Below, one piece after another: positions 23,547 to 34,272 of a stretch of 64,000 bases of DNA. Positions within the stretch are counted from its first letter, which is position 1. Each line of letters begins with the position of its first letter. The translations under genes were made by a program, and so were the position numbers. This stretch comes from Morchella semilibera. Lineage: Eukaryota > Ascomycota > Pezizomycetes > Pezizales > Morchellaceae. The notes beneath the pieces were generated by a model that ran no database searches, was not told the DNA's origin, and worked only from the letters and a program-made list of their open reading frames with translations. The DNA lies in assembly GCA_009192285.1 (NCBI GenBank), contig WBVU01000003.1, positions 3,937,973 through 4,001,972 on the forward strand, given 5' to 3'.

Positions 23547-25754
23547 TTTTGATGATTTGTCTAGCTAGAGAATTAAGTTGAAGGTCCTGGGAGGAGAATA
23601 TATCTGTTTAGATGGAGGAGAGAGCGGTGGTGGGTGGGTGGGTAGAGGAATTGTTTATTCAGGTGCGGATATTCAGTGATCTTATACTGCATGCACATCA
23701 CGGTGGATCTGCCTCAATGGCTACCAGACCAGGCAGTTAATTACTTACATGTACACTACATACAGCAGATGCTTGCAAGTGCAGATACCGATATGGTAAG
23801 ACATACTGTTGGACTTAGATGTTGATGCCTTCTTTCTTGTCATGCTTGGATATGAGGCAGGGCGTCATGCATGGCAAAGGCTCTAGGCTTAGTAGAGCAG
23901 AGTAGAGTTCTGAGTGGGTTCGTTCGGTCAACAGGCAAAGGAGGGTTTAGTTTTTAGTTTTAGTAATAATAATAGTAGTAATAATAATGACGATGTCATT
24001 GCATTGATGGGGGCCTGCTTTCTAATTCCTTTGCTTGGTGGTTTTATCCAAAGTATACAAGTTTGTAGTACTCTACCCTTTTAGAAAGGGAGAGAGAGGT
24101 TGGGGTCGAGTATTAATTAACCATGTCGCGGGAAATCTTACCTATCAAGCAGTGCACCCGCACCAGGGAATCAGAACCCGGTATTCGCACGATTACTGGC
24201 TGGCTGCTCGACCTTGCCTATTGAAGAAAGCCAAAAGCGAGCTCATCCGATAGATCCATCTAGAGTACCTACAGAGCAGAACTCACGCACTCACTCACTT
24301 ACTCGGACGGACCGATTTGAAAACATCGTCGTCGCCCACGATGACATATGACCTCCAGAGAACTATGTAGGTACATCCTCTACTGGTAGAAAACCTACAT
24401 GCATGCATGTACCACTCGTCGCGATGTGTGGGCATCAGTAATTCAAAGGCATGCTGCATAGGGCTGCACAAAAGTAATAATAGAGCACCTCTCGGCCAAG
24501 CAGGCATCAGCCCCGGGATCCTACCAACCCCAAACCCTGAATAATTTAAACATAAACACAGCCCACAGCCACCTCGCGATACTCTAATCGTATCGTTACA
24601 ACTCTATTTTATCCACCTGTAGTAATTCCCGGACACCGTACCCAGTCATCGGACTACTTCACATCACACATAAGAAACTATTAGTTACATATATAGCAAT
24701 ATTAACATATCCTTCTCACTCGACCAGAATACCTTTTTCTTGCAGTGCTCTGCCCTCGTGCCACAAACACAAACAACTGCATAAACATAGAAGCGCGGGT
24801 GCTGATAGTTCCGTTCCATGGGTAGAGTAGAGTAGATAGATACTCTATCCACTACGCATGAAGTACACTCATGTAGGCCAAGAGGCACTGTGTTTACCTA
24901 CCGCATAGTGCCTTCCTAGGTGCCTCAACCAACCACAACCCTGAGCTGCCTACTTGCCGATCCATCGTCGCCATCGCGGCTGAAAAGAAAAAAAAGGGCC
25001 ACTGACGATCAGTCAACCGGCCGGGTTAAAGCCGACAAGGGCACACAGCGACCTGTGGTTGGCTTGGCTTTTGTGCCCTTTCACTGGAAAAGTCACTCTA
25101 GAGTATTTTGGGCAGCACGAATCCGCTGTTGCGGGGTTTTGAGACATCGTTCACTCGGGAAATTGCGCGGGGGTTCATGCGTCCAATGGATAACGGATTG
25201 ATTCTGGTGCCGATTCAGGTGAGCTTTTTTTTTGTTGCCTCGTGGAGAGAGGGACCGGGATAAACGATACGGCGCGCATCATGGCTGGAGATTGGTGTTT
25301 TTTTTTTGGAAAATATGGGTGGGTCTGAGGTGGGGCCATGCGGTTTTGGAGTGCTGGATGTGATGTTGAGGTTGAACTTTGATCTGTTGTCTAGCATGAG
25401 ATATCACTCGACAACGAACCTCACTACATAAACGATTGGCATGTGATTCAATATTTGTTTGCACAGTACTGAGTAAGCACTATCTTTGTGCTCAACTATG
25501 TAATAAACGTGCAGCCTACAGTGCCACAGCTTATCGATTACAAACAACACATGTAGGTAGGTACAGCTGATCATAAACGTGTGTTTACTTCCTTTGCCCA
25601 GGTTTTAATTAGGGTACAAGACCATGGGATGCTAGGTGCTTATTTAAATCCGTGCCTTAGACCTACCTACATTACTACAATATAGACCAGAATCACACAC
25701 CCCTTGTCAGTTCCGAATGTACCCCAAAGCTAAAATTGAATCCAGGGAATTATA
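23547..25754. other. Gene-poor region with microsatellites
   Basis: Promoter side of the secreted-protein gene, then about 2 kb with no supportable gene. There is a TAA/TAG triplet tract near 23950-23990 and short GGT/GGTG tracts near 23630. A possible T-arm-like stretch on the minus strand near 24150-24185 was rejected as a tRNA. Confidence 0.5.
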
Positions 25755-26775
25755 TTACACCGCAGCTGTCAGGTTTTCCTGGAGGTAGTCGACAATTTGT
25801 TTATAACTACACCGCCATATACACTGTCAGAGATCTATATTCTACTTACTTGGCGCGAGTGGGAGGAAAATCGACTTACCCTCTCTCGTACTCGCTGGCG
25901 TTCTCGGGATCACTCAGATTGGCCCTGGCCGCCATGAACCCATGGATCATCTTGGAGTATGTGACGACAACGGATTTTGTCTTGACAGCTTCGATTGAGC
26001 TGTTCTTCAGATTCTCTTCACTCGCGGCGATTGCCTCGGGGGGCTCATCTTTTGATGCGATAATCATGTGGGGGATGGTAACCGCCTTAGCGTTCTCTGG
26101 GTCGACCATGGCTGGGTGGATTTGAATGGATGCTTTAAAGGGAGTGTTTTCACCCGAAAGGAGCGCGGTGATCTACGGTTTGGTAATTAGAAACAGGCCG
26201 GCCACTGGTGATGAGTAATGGTAGGATAACACTTTACCTTTCCACCCCAGCAGTATCCGATAACACCCATACCTTCTATCGACTTGTACTCTTCCTTCAG
26301 CGCCGGGAGGAACTTGTGGGTGTTTTCCTGGGCCTTGGAAAGGTCTGCCTCTGCGCCGAAGAAGGCCTGGAGCTTGGCCTTTTTCTCGGGGGTGTCTGGG
26401 GGAAGACCTTAATGTCCATGGGCGAACCGAAGAAGTAGTCTGGCATGACAACCTACATCCTATTTTCAGTTCGTTGTTGCGCTGAGAGCAAGATAAGAAC
26501 TTACAAGGTGGTTTCCGGCAGCTGCAATGATATCAGCACCCTGCTGGGTCTGTGGGTAGAACCCAAAGATGTCAAAGATCACTAAGACAGCGGTTTTGGC
26601 ATTCTTGTCGCCAGTGACATCTGCAGTTCAATTGACGTTAATATTGTTATTTGAGGTTTGTATGGATTGTGGATAACAGACATGTCCTGAGGCCACCAAT
26701 TTCGGAGTAGCATCCCTTAGGCGTGTAGTTTGAGGTAACGACCGGGGGAATGCTGCAGCAAGCTTTGGATGCCAT
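25755..26775 (-). CDS. Dienelactone hydrolase family protein
   Basis: Alpha/beta hydrolase of the DLH family (carboxymethylenebutenolidase-like), cytosolic. Exons 26775-26682, 26620-26505, 26452-26238, 26172-25880 and 25806-25755 give about 256 residues. Landmarks: MASKACCSIPPV, VLVIFDIFGFYPQTQQGADI, MPDYFFGSPMDI, the nucleophile elbow GVIGYCWGGKI (Cys nucleophile), HPAMVDPENA and MIHGFMAARA (catalytic His). In exon 3 the conserved reading needs one more base at the G run 26398-26402 (plus strand): upstream gives ...MDIKVFP and downstream gives DTPEKKAKLQAFFG in the next frame. No intron fits the gap. A single-base consensus error or a recent frameshift is therefore likely. In vivo substrate unknown. 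Confidence 0.85.
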
Positions 26776-27390
26776 TGTGTTTGCTCAAGACCTATACGGC
26801 TCGTCAGCGTGGACTCGTCAATGTGGACTCGATGAATCATATTAAAAACGAGTACCGTTATCGTATAGAAATAATCCTTAATTGGCTGATAGCGAAGATG
26901 ATGATTACGATGAGATGGAGGCGGAGATGCGATAAGAGATGCGGGGTAACAATTATCTTAGAAGGAGGGTAAGGCAGGTATCGTCGGGCATTGCGGTCCT
27001 TGGATCCCTGGGGGTTTTGAGTAGCCGAGGGTTTTAAGCTTATGCACATTTGTATATATAGTATGTGCCTACATTTTTGGTAGTGGTAGTTAGCGTACCG
27101 CATCCTTCCCCGGCTATCATTTGGGCGGGCATATTGGGTCTCATTGAAACCATAGAACGAACGAAGTTGCACGAGAATAATCGAAAATAAAAAAGCACAA
27201 TCAGACGGCCTTTGAACCGGGCTATTCTTTTGAGACCTGACGGTACATGTAGTTATATCCAAACGAGGCGTTTAAAAAAAGAGACATACATAGTAACTAA
27301 ACAAAAAACGCAATATGACGCTTGTAAAACAAGTAAAACATATAAAAAGAAAAGTAATAACCAAAAGTAACCAAAATACTACAACGGGTA

Positions 27391-29712
27391 TCAGAGAAGT
27401 ATCAAATCAGAGCTAGAACCAGGCCTTTCCAGGCCGTGAAGACACCCACTCAGACTAGCAACCCTCTGTGTTTTTGAGATAGCTAGACAAAGAAACCGTG
27501 CCATGAGGTCTCCACCAGTTTGAACAATAAGATGCAGCCTCTTTCTATCATGCACTATATCCACATTATCGTATTGATGAAGAAGGTAGTCGGCGAGAGA
27601 AACAACAATGCATTCTCTGCTCAGCTGAAGTGAGGACAAAGGATTCGTGCATGAGCAGCTTGGTTTTAGGAATGAGTGGTATTTTGTGAGTATGGCTTCT
27701 GGGCTAAAGACTGCTTTCACTACACCGCCAATTCTGGCACGAAAGACTACACTTCGTTCGTCCGACTCCCACCATGGCTCCGCATCAATGCGGACAGTTT
27801 CGCCTAAATCTAAATTTTCGATAGTTGTATGCCTTTTTTCTGGCTCGGGTTTCCAAGTCTTAAACGCTGAACTTCTCGAAGGTATATCGGCGGCGCAAAC
27901 TAAACCGTCATCATCCAGCGGTAGATCAAGCAACTGCCCAACGCGAATATGGTATTGAAACCAGGTGCTTGGATTCGGGGATGGATAAAGCAAGATACTT
28001 GGGAGAATAACGATTCCATTTCTCTGAACGCCGAGCGTTGACAAGAGTGGGGTATCTCTAGGACCCCCCTTCTTGGACCTAGCATCCAGGACTGGGTCTC
28101 TTGTTGACCCGCAGAAGACGTTAACTATCAGCTGAAACCAGCTCTGATGAGTAGCTGTGGCCCAGAATCCCCTCGCGGGATGATGTTTCGGCATCAATAG
28201 GGCACGAAAAACTTCGTAAGAAACCCAAGGGGTCAAGTTCCCGCGTCGAAGATACTCAGAGCAAAATGCTATTTCCGTGTCTAATGGGGACTTCAATGTG
28301 TCATCTTTATGGATCCATTTGAAGCAAACAGCGTAGATTGTTGCCAAAAAGACCACTCTAGTGATGTACCAATCATCAAGATTATCTTGATCAGGCGGTA
28401 CGGCGTATTCAGAACCGTCATCCTTGAATTGGTCAAGGATGATTCCGTTATTCCAGATTGAATCTTTACCACTATGGCTAACGAATTTTTTAAGTGGATG
28501 GGATGTAACAAAGGTTAACCATTGAAACTCCTCCCAGAATTTTGAGTTTTGGTCTATATGTTTCAGCTTCTCGTGTAACGTGTTGCCAAAACTCTGGTCT
28601 GCTGCTTCGGTGAACTCAATGGTTGTTTCGAAGTTTGCCCCACCCCCCCCAGGTCGGGCGGGCTCAAGTATTCCGTAAACATAGTCGAAAGTATATTCCC
28701 ATGCCTCAGAGAGATATTTTGGTGTAGCAAGGCCTTGATTATCCTGAAGATTTCGAAACACTACCCACGGAATCGATCTAATAGTACCAATACGTGTGCT
28801 AGGGCCTGGGTCCACCTGACGTGAACTCTGTTGATGACTGAGTGGATCTGTTGGACCATGGTTCGAAGTGACAAGAATAACCTCTTGAAAGGTTGCTTGA
28901 TAACCGGTGTTCTGGACATAGGCTTCGTAATCTTGCCTTGAAGAAATAGCATGCATCGAAGCTGCTACCTCAAATCCAAGTTGGGCCATTATCAGAGATA
29001 AAGCCCACACCTTGAGAGACCTTGTGGGATAAACTTTTTGCTCTCTTTTGAGAACAGGAGTCAAAATCCACCTCAATGCCCCAATAAAATTCGGAACATC
29101 TGATTCAAGAAAATTGTCGCAATCGAAAATGTCACCCTTTGTTGCACCTGTGACATTGGGTAGGAGCGAATCCACAACGTCTAGAAGCCTTTGACGCAAA
29201 TCGTCGCTGTCTTCCTCGACGCCCGCAGCGATAACAAATTGTCGTAATGAGGCCAAAAGTGGACCCGTTATCTCCTCGTTCCCCCCTTCTTGATCAGAGG
29301 TATATATTGTTCCTGGAAGCACGCCGATCAAGATATCCAGCACAGTATTTGAGTCGTAAAAACACATCAGAGCACAAGTAACTGCCCTTAGGCAAACAAT
29401 GCCCTGATCCCCACTGCTGGCGGAGGAAGCATTAGGCAAGGTAACGCAAGAGATAACGCCGTCAGGATTCCTAGCGACCCCACGAGTTAAACTATCCCTT
29501 CGTTTATCGACATATCGTATCAGGTTAAAGGTACTAGTTGTTGTTATCCGACATGCTCTCGACTCCACAAGCCCTAACATTGAATGACCTCTATCTCGTG
29601 CTTTCCACCATCCGTATGCCCCAGTAGCTAGTTGGACTGCCAACTCAACGCTGAACAGAGAAACGCTTATTTGGCTTAAAGGCCCGGCAGTCACGGAAAA
29701 TCCAAGTTCCAT
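27391..29712 (-). CDS. Orphan protein, about 773 aa, intact copy of a two-copy family
   Basis: A single uninterrupted reading frame of 773 residues from the ATG at 29712; the frame is open about 20 codons further up but without an ATG. I recognise no domain. The N-terminus is hydrophobic (VSLFSVELAVQLATGAYGWW), without a clear signal peptide. A decayed paralogue at 37520-39388 shares conserved blocks: YPTRSLKVWALSLIMAQLG, ATIYAVC.KW.H.DD, DTEIAFCSEYLRRGNL, a VGQLLDLPLDDDG block, DAEPWW, a Cys-x-Cys (CSC) and IVQTGGD. Conserved Trp, Cys and charged residues suggest a folded protein under selection. Codon use looks ordinary. Function, location and partners are unknown; a cysteine/tryptophan-rich nuclear or cytosolic protein is only a guess. 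Confidence 0.75.
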   Translation of the reverse strand: MELGFSVTAGPLSQISVSLFSVELAVQLATGAYGWWKARDRGHSMLGLVESRACRITTTSTFNLIRYVDKRRDSLTRGVARNPDGVISCVTLPNASSASSGDQGIVCLRAVTCALMCFYDSNTVLDILIGVLPGTIYTSDQEGGNEEITGPLLASLRQFVIAAGVEEDSDDLRQRLLDVVDSLLPNVTGATKGDIFDCDNFLESDVPNFIGALRWILTPVLKREQKVYPTRSLKVWALSLIMAQLGFEVAASMHAISSRQDYEAYVQNTGYQATFQEVILVTSNHGPTDPLSHQQSSRQVDPGPSTRIGTIRSIPWVVFRNLQDNQGLATPKYLSEAWEYTFDYVYGILEPARPGGGGANFETTIEFTEAADQSFGNTLHEKLKHIDQNSKFWEEFQWLTFVTSHPLKKFVSHSGKDSIWNNGIILDQFKDDGSEYAVPPDQDNLDDWYITRVVFLATIYAVCFKWIHKDDTLKSPLDTEIAFCSEYLRRGNLTPWVSYEVFRALLMPKHHPARGFWATATHQSWFQLIVNVFCGSTRDPVLDARSKKGGPRDTPLLSTLGVQRNGIVILPSILLYPSPNPSTWFQYHIRVGQLLDLPLDDDGLVCAADIPSRSSAFKTWKPEPEKRHTTIENLDLGETVRIDAEPWWESDERSVVFRARIGGVVKAVFSPEAILTKYHSFLKPSCSCTNPLSSLQLSRECIVVSLADYLLHQYDNVDIVHDRKRLHLIVQTGGDLMARFLCLAISKTQRVASLSGCLHGLERPGSSSDLILL

Positions 29713-31040
29713 GACAGATAGATTCTGGTGTCTCAGTAAGTATAAATCAAGTGGAGTAGGATCTAGAGCCACACACCTATATTATTTGATTAAATTTCAG
29801 GTGAAAATTCGTGGAGCTATCCTTGTTTCCTCTCTGTAACCGTTAGCAAAGTATATAGTAAGTATATTTCCGGCTTTAGTACAAACTTACCTGTAGAACC
29901 TGCCTGATTATTCCAACATAGCAAAAGTGGAGAGAGTCTAAGTGTGAGGAAAGTATCTTCACTATAAATATATCAAGGCCATGCTGGGTTGGGATATCAC
30001 CGCCCAATCAAATTTTGGGGTAATTTACCCCCCTGTTTTATCAAAAAGTGTCCGCCTAAAATTTGTGATATGTCTGATTGACTTTGGCAGACAAGTTGTA
30101 TCACAACATTGTGTAGGCTTTCTAGCGACGCCTTTAATTCAAATTACCTTATTGGGCGATTTTGCGTGACAAGTGGATCAATATTGCGCCGCCGGTTGAC
30201 GGTTTCCGTGAGCCACCGATTGCTACAAGTCCTGAATACAGACGAAGACATACTTGGCGGAGTCGATCAGTTTAAGTAACTATCAGCATGGAGACCACTT
30301 ACATGTACTCTAGTTTAGAGATGTGCTCGTCCTTTTCAGCCTGCTCGGCGGCCCGCCCCGCAGGCAGTGCTCAGAGTGTATGGAGAGTAAGGCCGGGCCC
30401 ATATGGTGGGGGACACGACAAAAGGGTCAGTCTTGGCAGAAGTAACAAAGTTCCAGGCGCTGATCAGTCCCGTTTAGGGAAGTTATTAAGCCTAATAAGG
30501 AGGATTTCAATTTGGCCTTAACAAATTTGTATGGTAACAAACTTTGTCCTGCCTAACAAAATTGAAACCCTTTCTTCTCAACAACAACACAATCTAATTT
30601 AATTTACACACCGTACTTTGATTCTCTTACTGATTCCCCACAGAAGTACAGTGGCTGGATTTAAAAATTATTGAATTGTGGTGAAGGGATAGATTTGGCG
30701 TTCTTCTATTTTCATCTATTATCATCGACCCCGTTGTCGTGTCCGCCACCATACAAGCCCCCCAGCATGAGTTCGCGCTACGGCCCGTCCCGCGAGCTGT
30801 GGGGGGCAGTGAATACATGTATCCAGCAGTTTCTGCCCCACAACGAGCGTCCACCCAGAATTTGGGGGTAGCATCCGTTGATGGGCAAGCTGGCCTGCTG
30901 GTCTATTGGAGAATGATGCAGCATAAGCCAAACCTGATGTTTGTTGGGTGCAGCCTGATTGATACATGTAACTACATAATATGATACCTCTTATTTTTAG
31001 CCAGTATGCAACCGACTATATTAAATGATTTAATATGTCT

Positions 31041-31091
31041 ATTGCGGCGGGTACGCTTAAGGTCGGGTTAGACGGTGTTATGGTCGATCCA
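31041..31091 (+). repeat. Dispersed repeat R2, left copy
   Basis: Begins ATTGCGGCGGGTACGCTTAA and matches, in inverted orientation, 40281-40331. The first 38 or so bases differ at one site; the rest is weaker. It may be the end of an unseen larger element. Confidence 0.7.
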
Positions 31092-31183
31092 CTCTTATAG
31101 ATTACCCGCTTAGCGGGATGTTTGCTTAATAGCCGCTGTATGTGCTGATTGGGATTTTGTTTCTGGCGTTAACTGTGGTTTCA

Positions 31184-31269
31184 TACGGGTGTAGGGGTAA
31201 GTCTGTAGACAGTGGTTGTGGTTGCAACAGCAGTAGGTGTCTACAGACTTACCCCTACACCCGTAGTAC
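31184..31269. repeat. Hairpin element, family H1 copy B (about 84 bp)
   Basis: Exact arms of 28 bp: TACGGGTGTAGGGGTAAGTC followed by TGTAGACA, and the reverse complement on the right. The loop of about 26 nt contains GGTTGCAACAG, which is also in copy C. GTAC follows the right end; on the left the flank is CA, so the border differs from copies A and C. Confidence 0.88.
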
Positions 31270-31457
31270 ATACCTATCTTTGGTTCGGTTCCGCTCGATT
31301 CACTTAAACCTCTTTCTAGTAATTAACGTGCTATAAAAAGCGAAAAATTGTCACAAACTGTCACGCATGCTGGAAACTACAGCTCAGACTTATTGAGCGT
31401 TATATTCATCACATTGCCATAAAGGGTTTAAGTGTCTCAGGTTGTATTAGCCGTATC

Positions 31458-31702
31458 CACAGCCACACTTGGCATTAATCAGCCAAGGAATTAATAGTGC
31501 ATTTGACTCCAGGAGAACCTCCACTTTGTAGAATCACCAGATGGAGATCTTTTTTCATTCAGATCCTTGTATATAATCTTCACCAAGAGCTGGGTAATGC
31601 CGATCAGTGGCAAGCAACATCTGGCTCCCCCAAATCAACGAAAATCCATATAATGCCAAGCTGCAAAGAAGCTAGATGCATCCAGCGCAAAGCCCCTATT
31701 AT
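31458..31702 (+). repeat. Dispersed repeat R1, short copy
   Basis: Matches the reverse complement of 52804-53165 over its whole length, from CCACACTTGGCATTAAT to GCGCAAAG...CTATTAT. This copy lacks two or three internal blocks present in the other. No reading frame is conserved between the copies as a protein, and no terminal repeats are evident. Best called a non-autonomous element or a remnant of one. Confidence 0.8.
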
Positions 31703-32280
31703 GACCGACCGTCTATTAGATACTCCTATCGACAGATGACATGGGCTCGCTGCAAAATACACCTAACCCTAGCACCAATCAAAGTGCCGACAAAACTCGA
31801 AACTACATGATGCGAGAACAAACGGTCACTTCTGGCGCTAATTAATATACTGGGGCGATATCCTCCACTTCTTATTGTTCCTGAATAAACAACGCGATGA
31901 CAAAGTACATAACTGCCTTCCAGGCCAATTTTATATCGCCCTTACACACGGGATCACCAACTTTGTATCTGGCTTAAAGAAATCTCCCTTGCGAATTTCG
32001 TCCCTACGCTTGGGTCGCTATAATGTCCGGATCCATATGTCCATAAACATATATTCCTTGATGGACAAAAGAAATTGTATTCAGGTATGCACGGACAGTG
32101 TAGGCCATTTTATTGTTCCCACATATATATAGTGGATATATCGATTCAAAATTCTCACCCCCGGTTATCAATATAGTCATAAGTCATATAGCAGCAGGTG
32201 TGCCTGCCTATATATATGCTCTCCACTAAATCTCCAACTACCCGGCTTCAAAGTTTTCCTAAAAGATTCCTATGGCCCCC

Positions 32281-33547
32281 TTACATAGTACCAAACAAGT
32301 TGTTCTTTGGCGGCTCTACCGCTTTCCCTTCGGGCGTGACGTATGCCTGACAGAAACCAGATGGGTTAGTACTTATAATGATTCAAGGCATAAACATTGG
32401 GTTTTTGTTACCTTTGTCATACCACCGTCAACGACCATCTCCTGACCAGTAACAAAACTGCTGTCGTCACTCGCAAGGAATACAACCATATGAGCCTGCT
32501 CAATTGGTTCTCCAAAACGCCCTGTGGGGAAATGAACCTCACGTCTATGACGTCTGGCCGCATCGGTTCCAAGAAATTTTTGAAGTACTATTATACGCTG
32601 AGGTTACTAAAAGCTCTCTCTCAAGAAATAAACATGAGCTTGCACTAGGGATCTTACAAGGCGTGTTTAAAGGCGCAGGGCACAAACTATTAAAACGATA
32701 ACCTTGTTAAATTAGCAACAACTCATTACCATATATTGAGTTCCTAACCTTCTCGAGCGTGAACTATAGCCAGCTCTCTAGTCATTGCTAGAACAGCACC
32801 TTTAGAGGCAGTATAGGCCAGTTGAGGAGTAGCGCTACCGACTAGAGCGACCACGGAGGCAGTGTTGATAACTGATCCTTTAGTCTTTTTGAACTTTCGA
32901 AACGCCAGTACAGCGTGTTTGCAGCCAAACCAGACGCCCTTTACCTGTGCTATGTCAGAATCGGTCTCTACATGTACAGTATTGGTTTTCAAGTTACATT
33001 AACATTTTGGGTCTGATCCCAAACAGCCTCAGGAGTGTCAATGGCATCATTGTCCTATAAAATTGTAAGCCACTGGTGATAATATCCATATAGCAGGAGT
33101 GAGACCAACCAGCTTGTGCATGATTCCAGCATTGTTAAAAACAACATCTGCGCCGCCCCATGGCTCTGCCGAGCTGATGGCTTTTGCAACTTCGTTCTCT
33201 TTCGATACATCGCATCCCTAAGTCCGATAGAACAGAAACCTTATTAGTACTGATTCAAGTAAGAATCTTGACGTGGGGATTATCGCTGAAATTCAGCTTG
33301 AACTTACAACAGCTAGAAGCTGAACATTAGGTGCTAGCACTTGAATTTTCTTTACCGCATCTACGCATGCTTGCCCATTGATGTCCGCAAGAACGACATT
33401 GGCTCCCTCTTTAGCGAAGAGAACTGCTGTTTCAAGCCCGATGCCACTGGAATCAGAGTTATTTTATGTATAAGTAAGCGGGGTTCTGCTCAGTAAATAC
33501 CTTCCAGCGCCAGTTACGATACAGTTTTTCCCCTCAAGCCTACCCAT
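32281..33547 (-). CDS. Classical short-chain dehydrogenase/reductase (SDR)
   Basis: NAD(P)-dependent oxidoreductase, about 277 residues over 8 exons (first ATG at 33547, stop at 32281). Spliced landmarks: [15 protein letters not shown] joins [19 protein letters not shown]; the acidic residue D37 in VVLADING favours NAD(H); NNAG at about 90-93; catalytic S147 (INTAS), Y161 and K165 (YTASK); then [35 protein letters not shown] and a C-terminal tail [16 protein letters not shown] found in fungal relatives. All introns are short with GT-AG borders. It is divergent from the glutamine-synthetase-family gene 725 bp away, so the two may share a promoter. The substrate is not readable from sequence. 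Confidence 0.88.
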
Positions 33548-34272
33548 TTCAATTCGAATAACGCGAATAAAGTTGTTTCCCTTCGATGGTGATAGCTGAG
33601 GGAGGGGAGAGGCATACGCTAGAGAGAGGGGTTGCTATAGGTATTAATACAGATGCGGAAGAGCCCTCACACATACTTATTTTTTCTTTTCGTTACTAAG
33701 GTACCGCAAAATCTGAGAAAATTCGTTGCAAGACAGCAGGGGTATAGGCCAACCAGAGGCGGTCTTTGAACGCCAATATGCAAGTTTTGGTGTACTCGCG
33801 ACAGGTACATAACAAGTACCCGAAAATGCAGCTGCACTGAATTGGTGTATTTACCTCTTTTAATCCAATAAGAATTGCACCTCAAGACTTGCATGTTCGG
33901 GTACCTCTTACTGCGAGTAGAGTAGAATATCCCGCAACAGATTTTGCGGTATGTAGTTATAACCTATAAGGCTATATTGGCTTAGTGGAACTCGGATACA
34001 TCATACAACAGATAAGCGGGGTACCTGTGGCGAGGTACATACATACAGGTAGGAGCATCGACAAGGATACCATGCGGTATCGAACGTGCTTCCTCGATAG
34101 TGGCTTATGCACATACTTGGGGACAAGTAGTAATGTTTTACCCCCCTTACCAACTTCATTACTACTCACAAGACTACCGGCCAGCGGTTTTTAAGTAGAC
34201 GTGCAACCTCTATTCTCTACCCGGCCTATTCAATATTAAGGGCCGGCCAATATCGGTTCTACGAAACTACAT
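33548..34272. promoter_or_regulatory. Shared divergent promoter region (SDR / GS-family gene)
   Basis: 725 bp lie between the two start codons, with no gene inside. Near 33784-33799 and 33888-33903 there are inverted copies of a short run (ATGCAAGTTTTGGTG / CTCAAGACTTGCAT) of uncertain meaning. Co-regulation of the two flanking genes is inference from geometry. Confidence 0.45.

Larger units (their letters stand above)
29713..32280. other. Intergenic region with repeats
   Basis: Upstream of the orphan gene and downstream of the SDR gene. It contains the left copy of an inverted 51-bp repeat (31041), the H1 hairpin at 31184 and the shorter copy of a dispersed repeat (31458-31702). Short frames around 30290-31000 have no support. 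Confidence 0.55.

Noticed and set aside
24144-24232. tRNA-like stretch on the minus strand with GGTTCTGATTCCC
   Set aside because: No matching acceptor stem or D arm could be found around the B-box-like word.
30290-30985. Several overlapping short frames on both strands
   Set aside because: No start context, splice sites or recognisable similarity; frames overlap each other on both strands.
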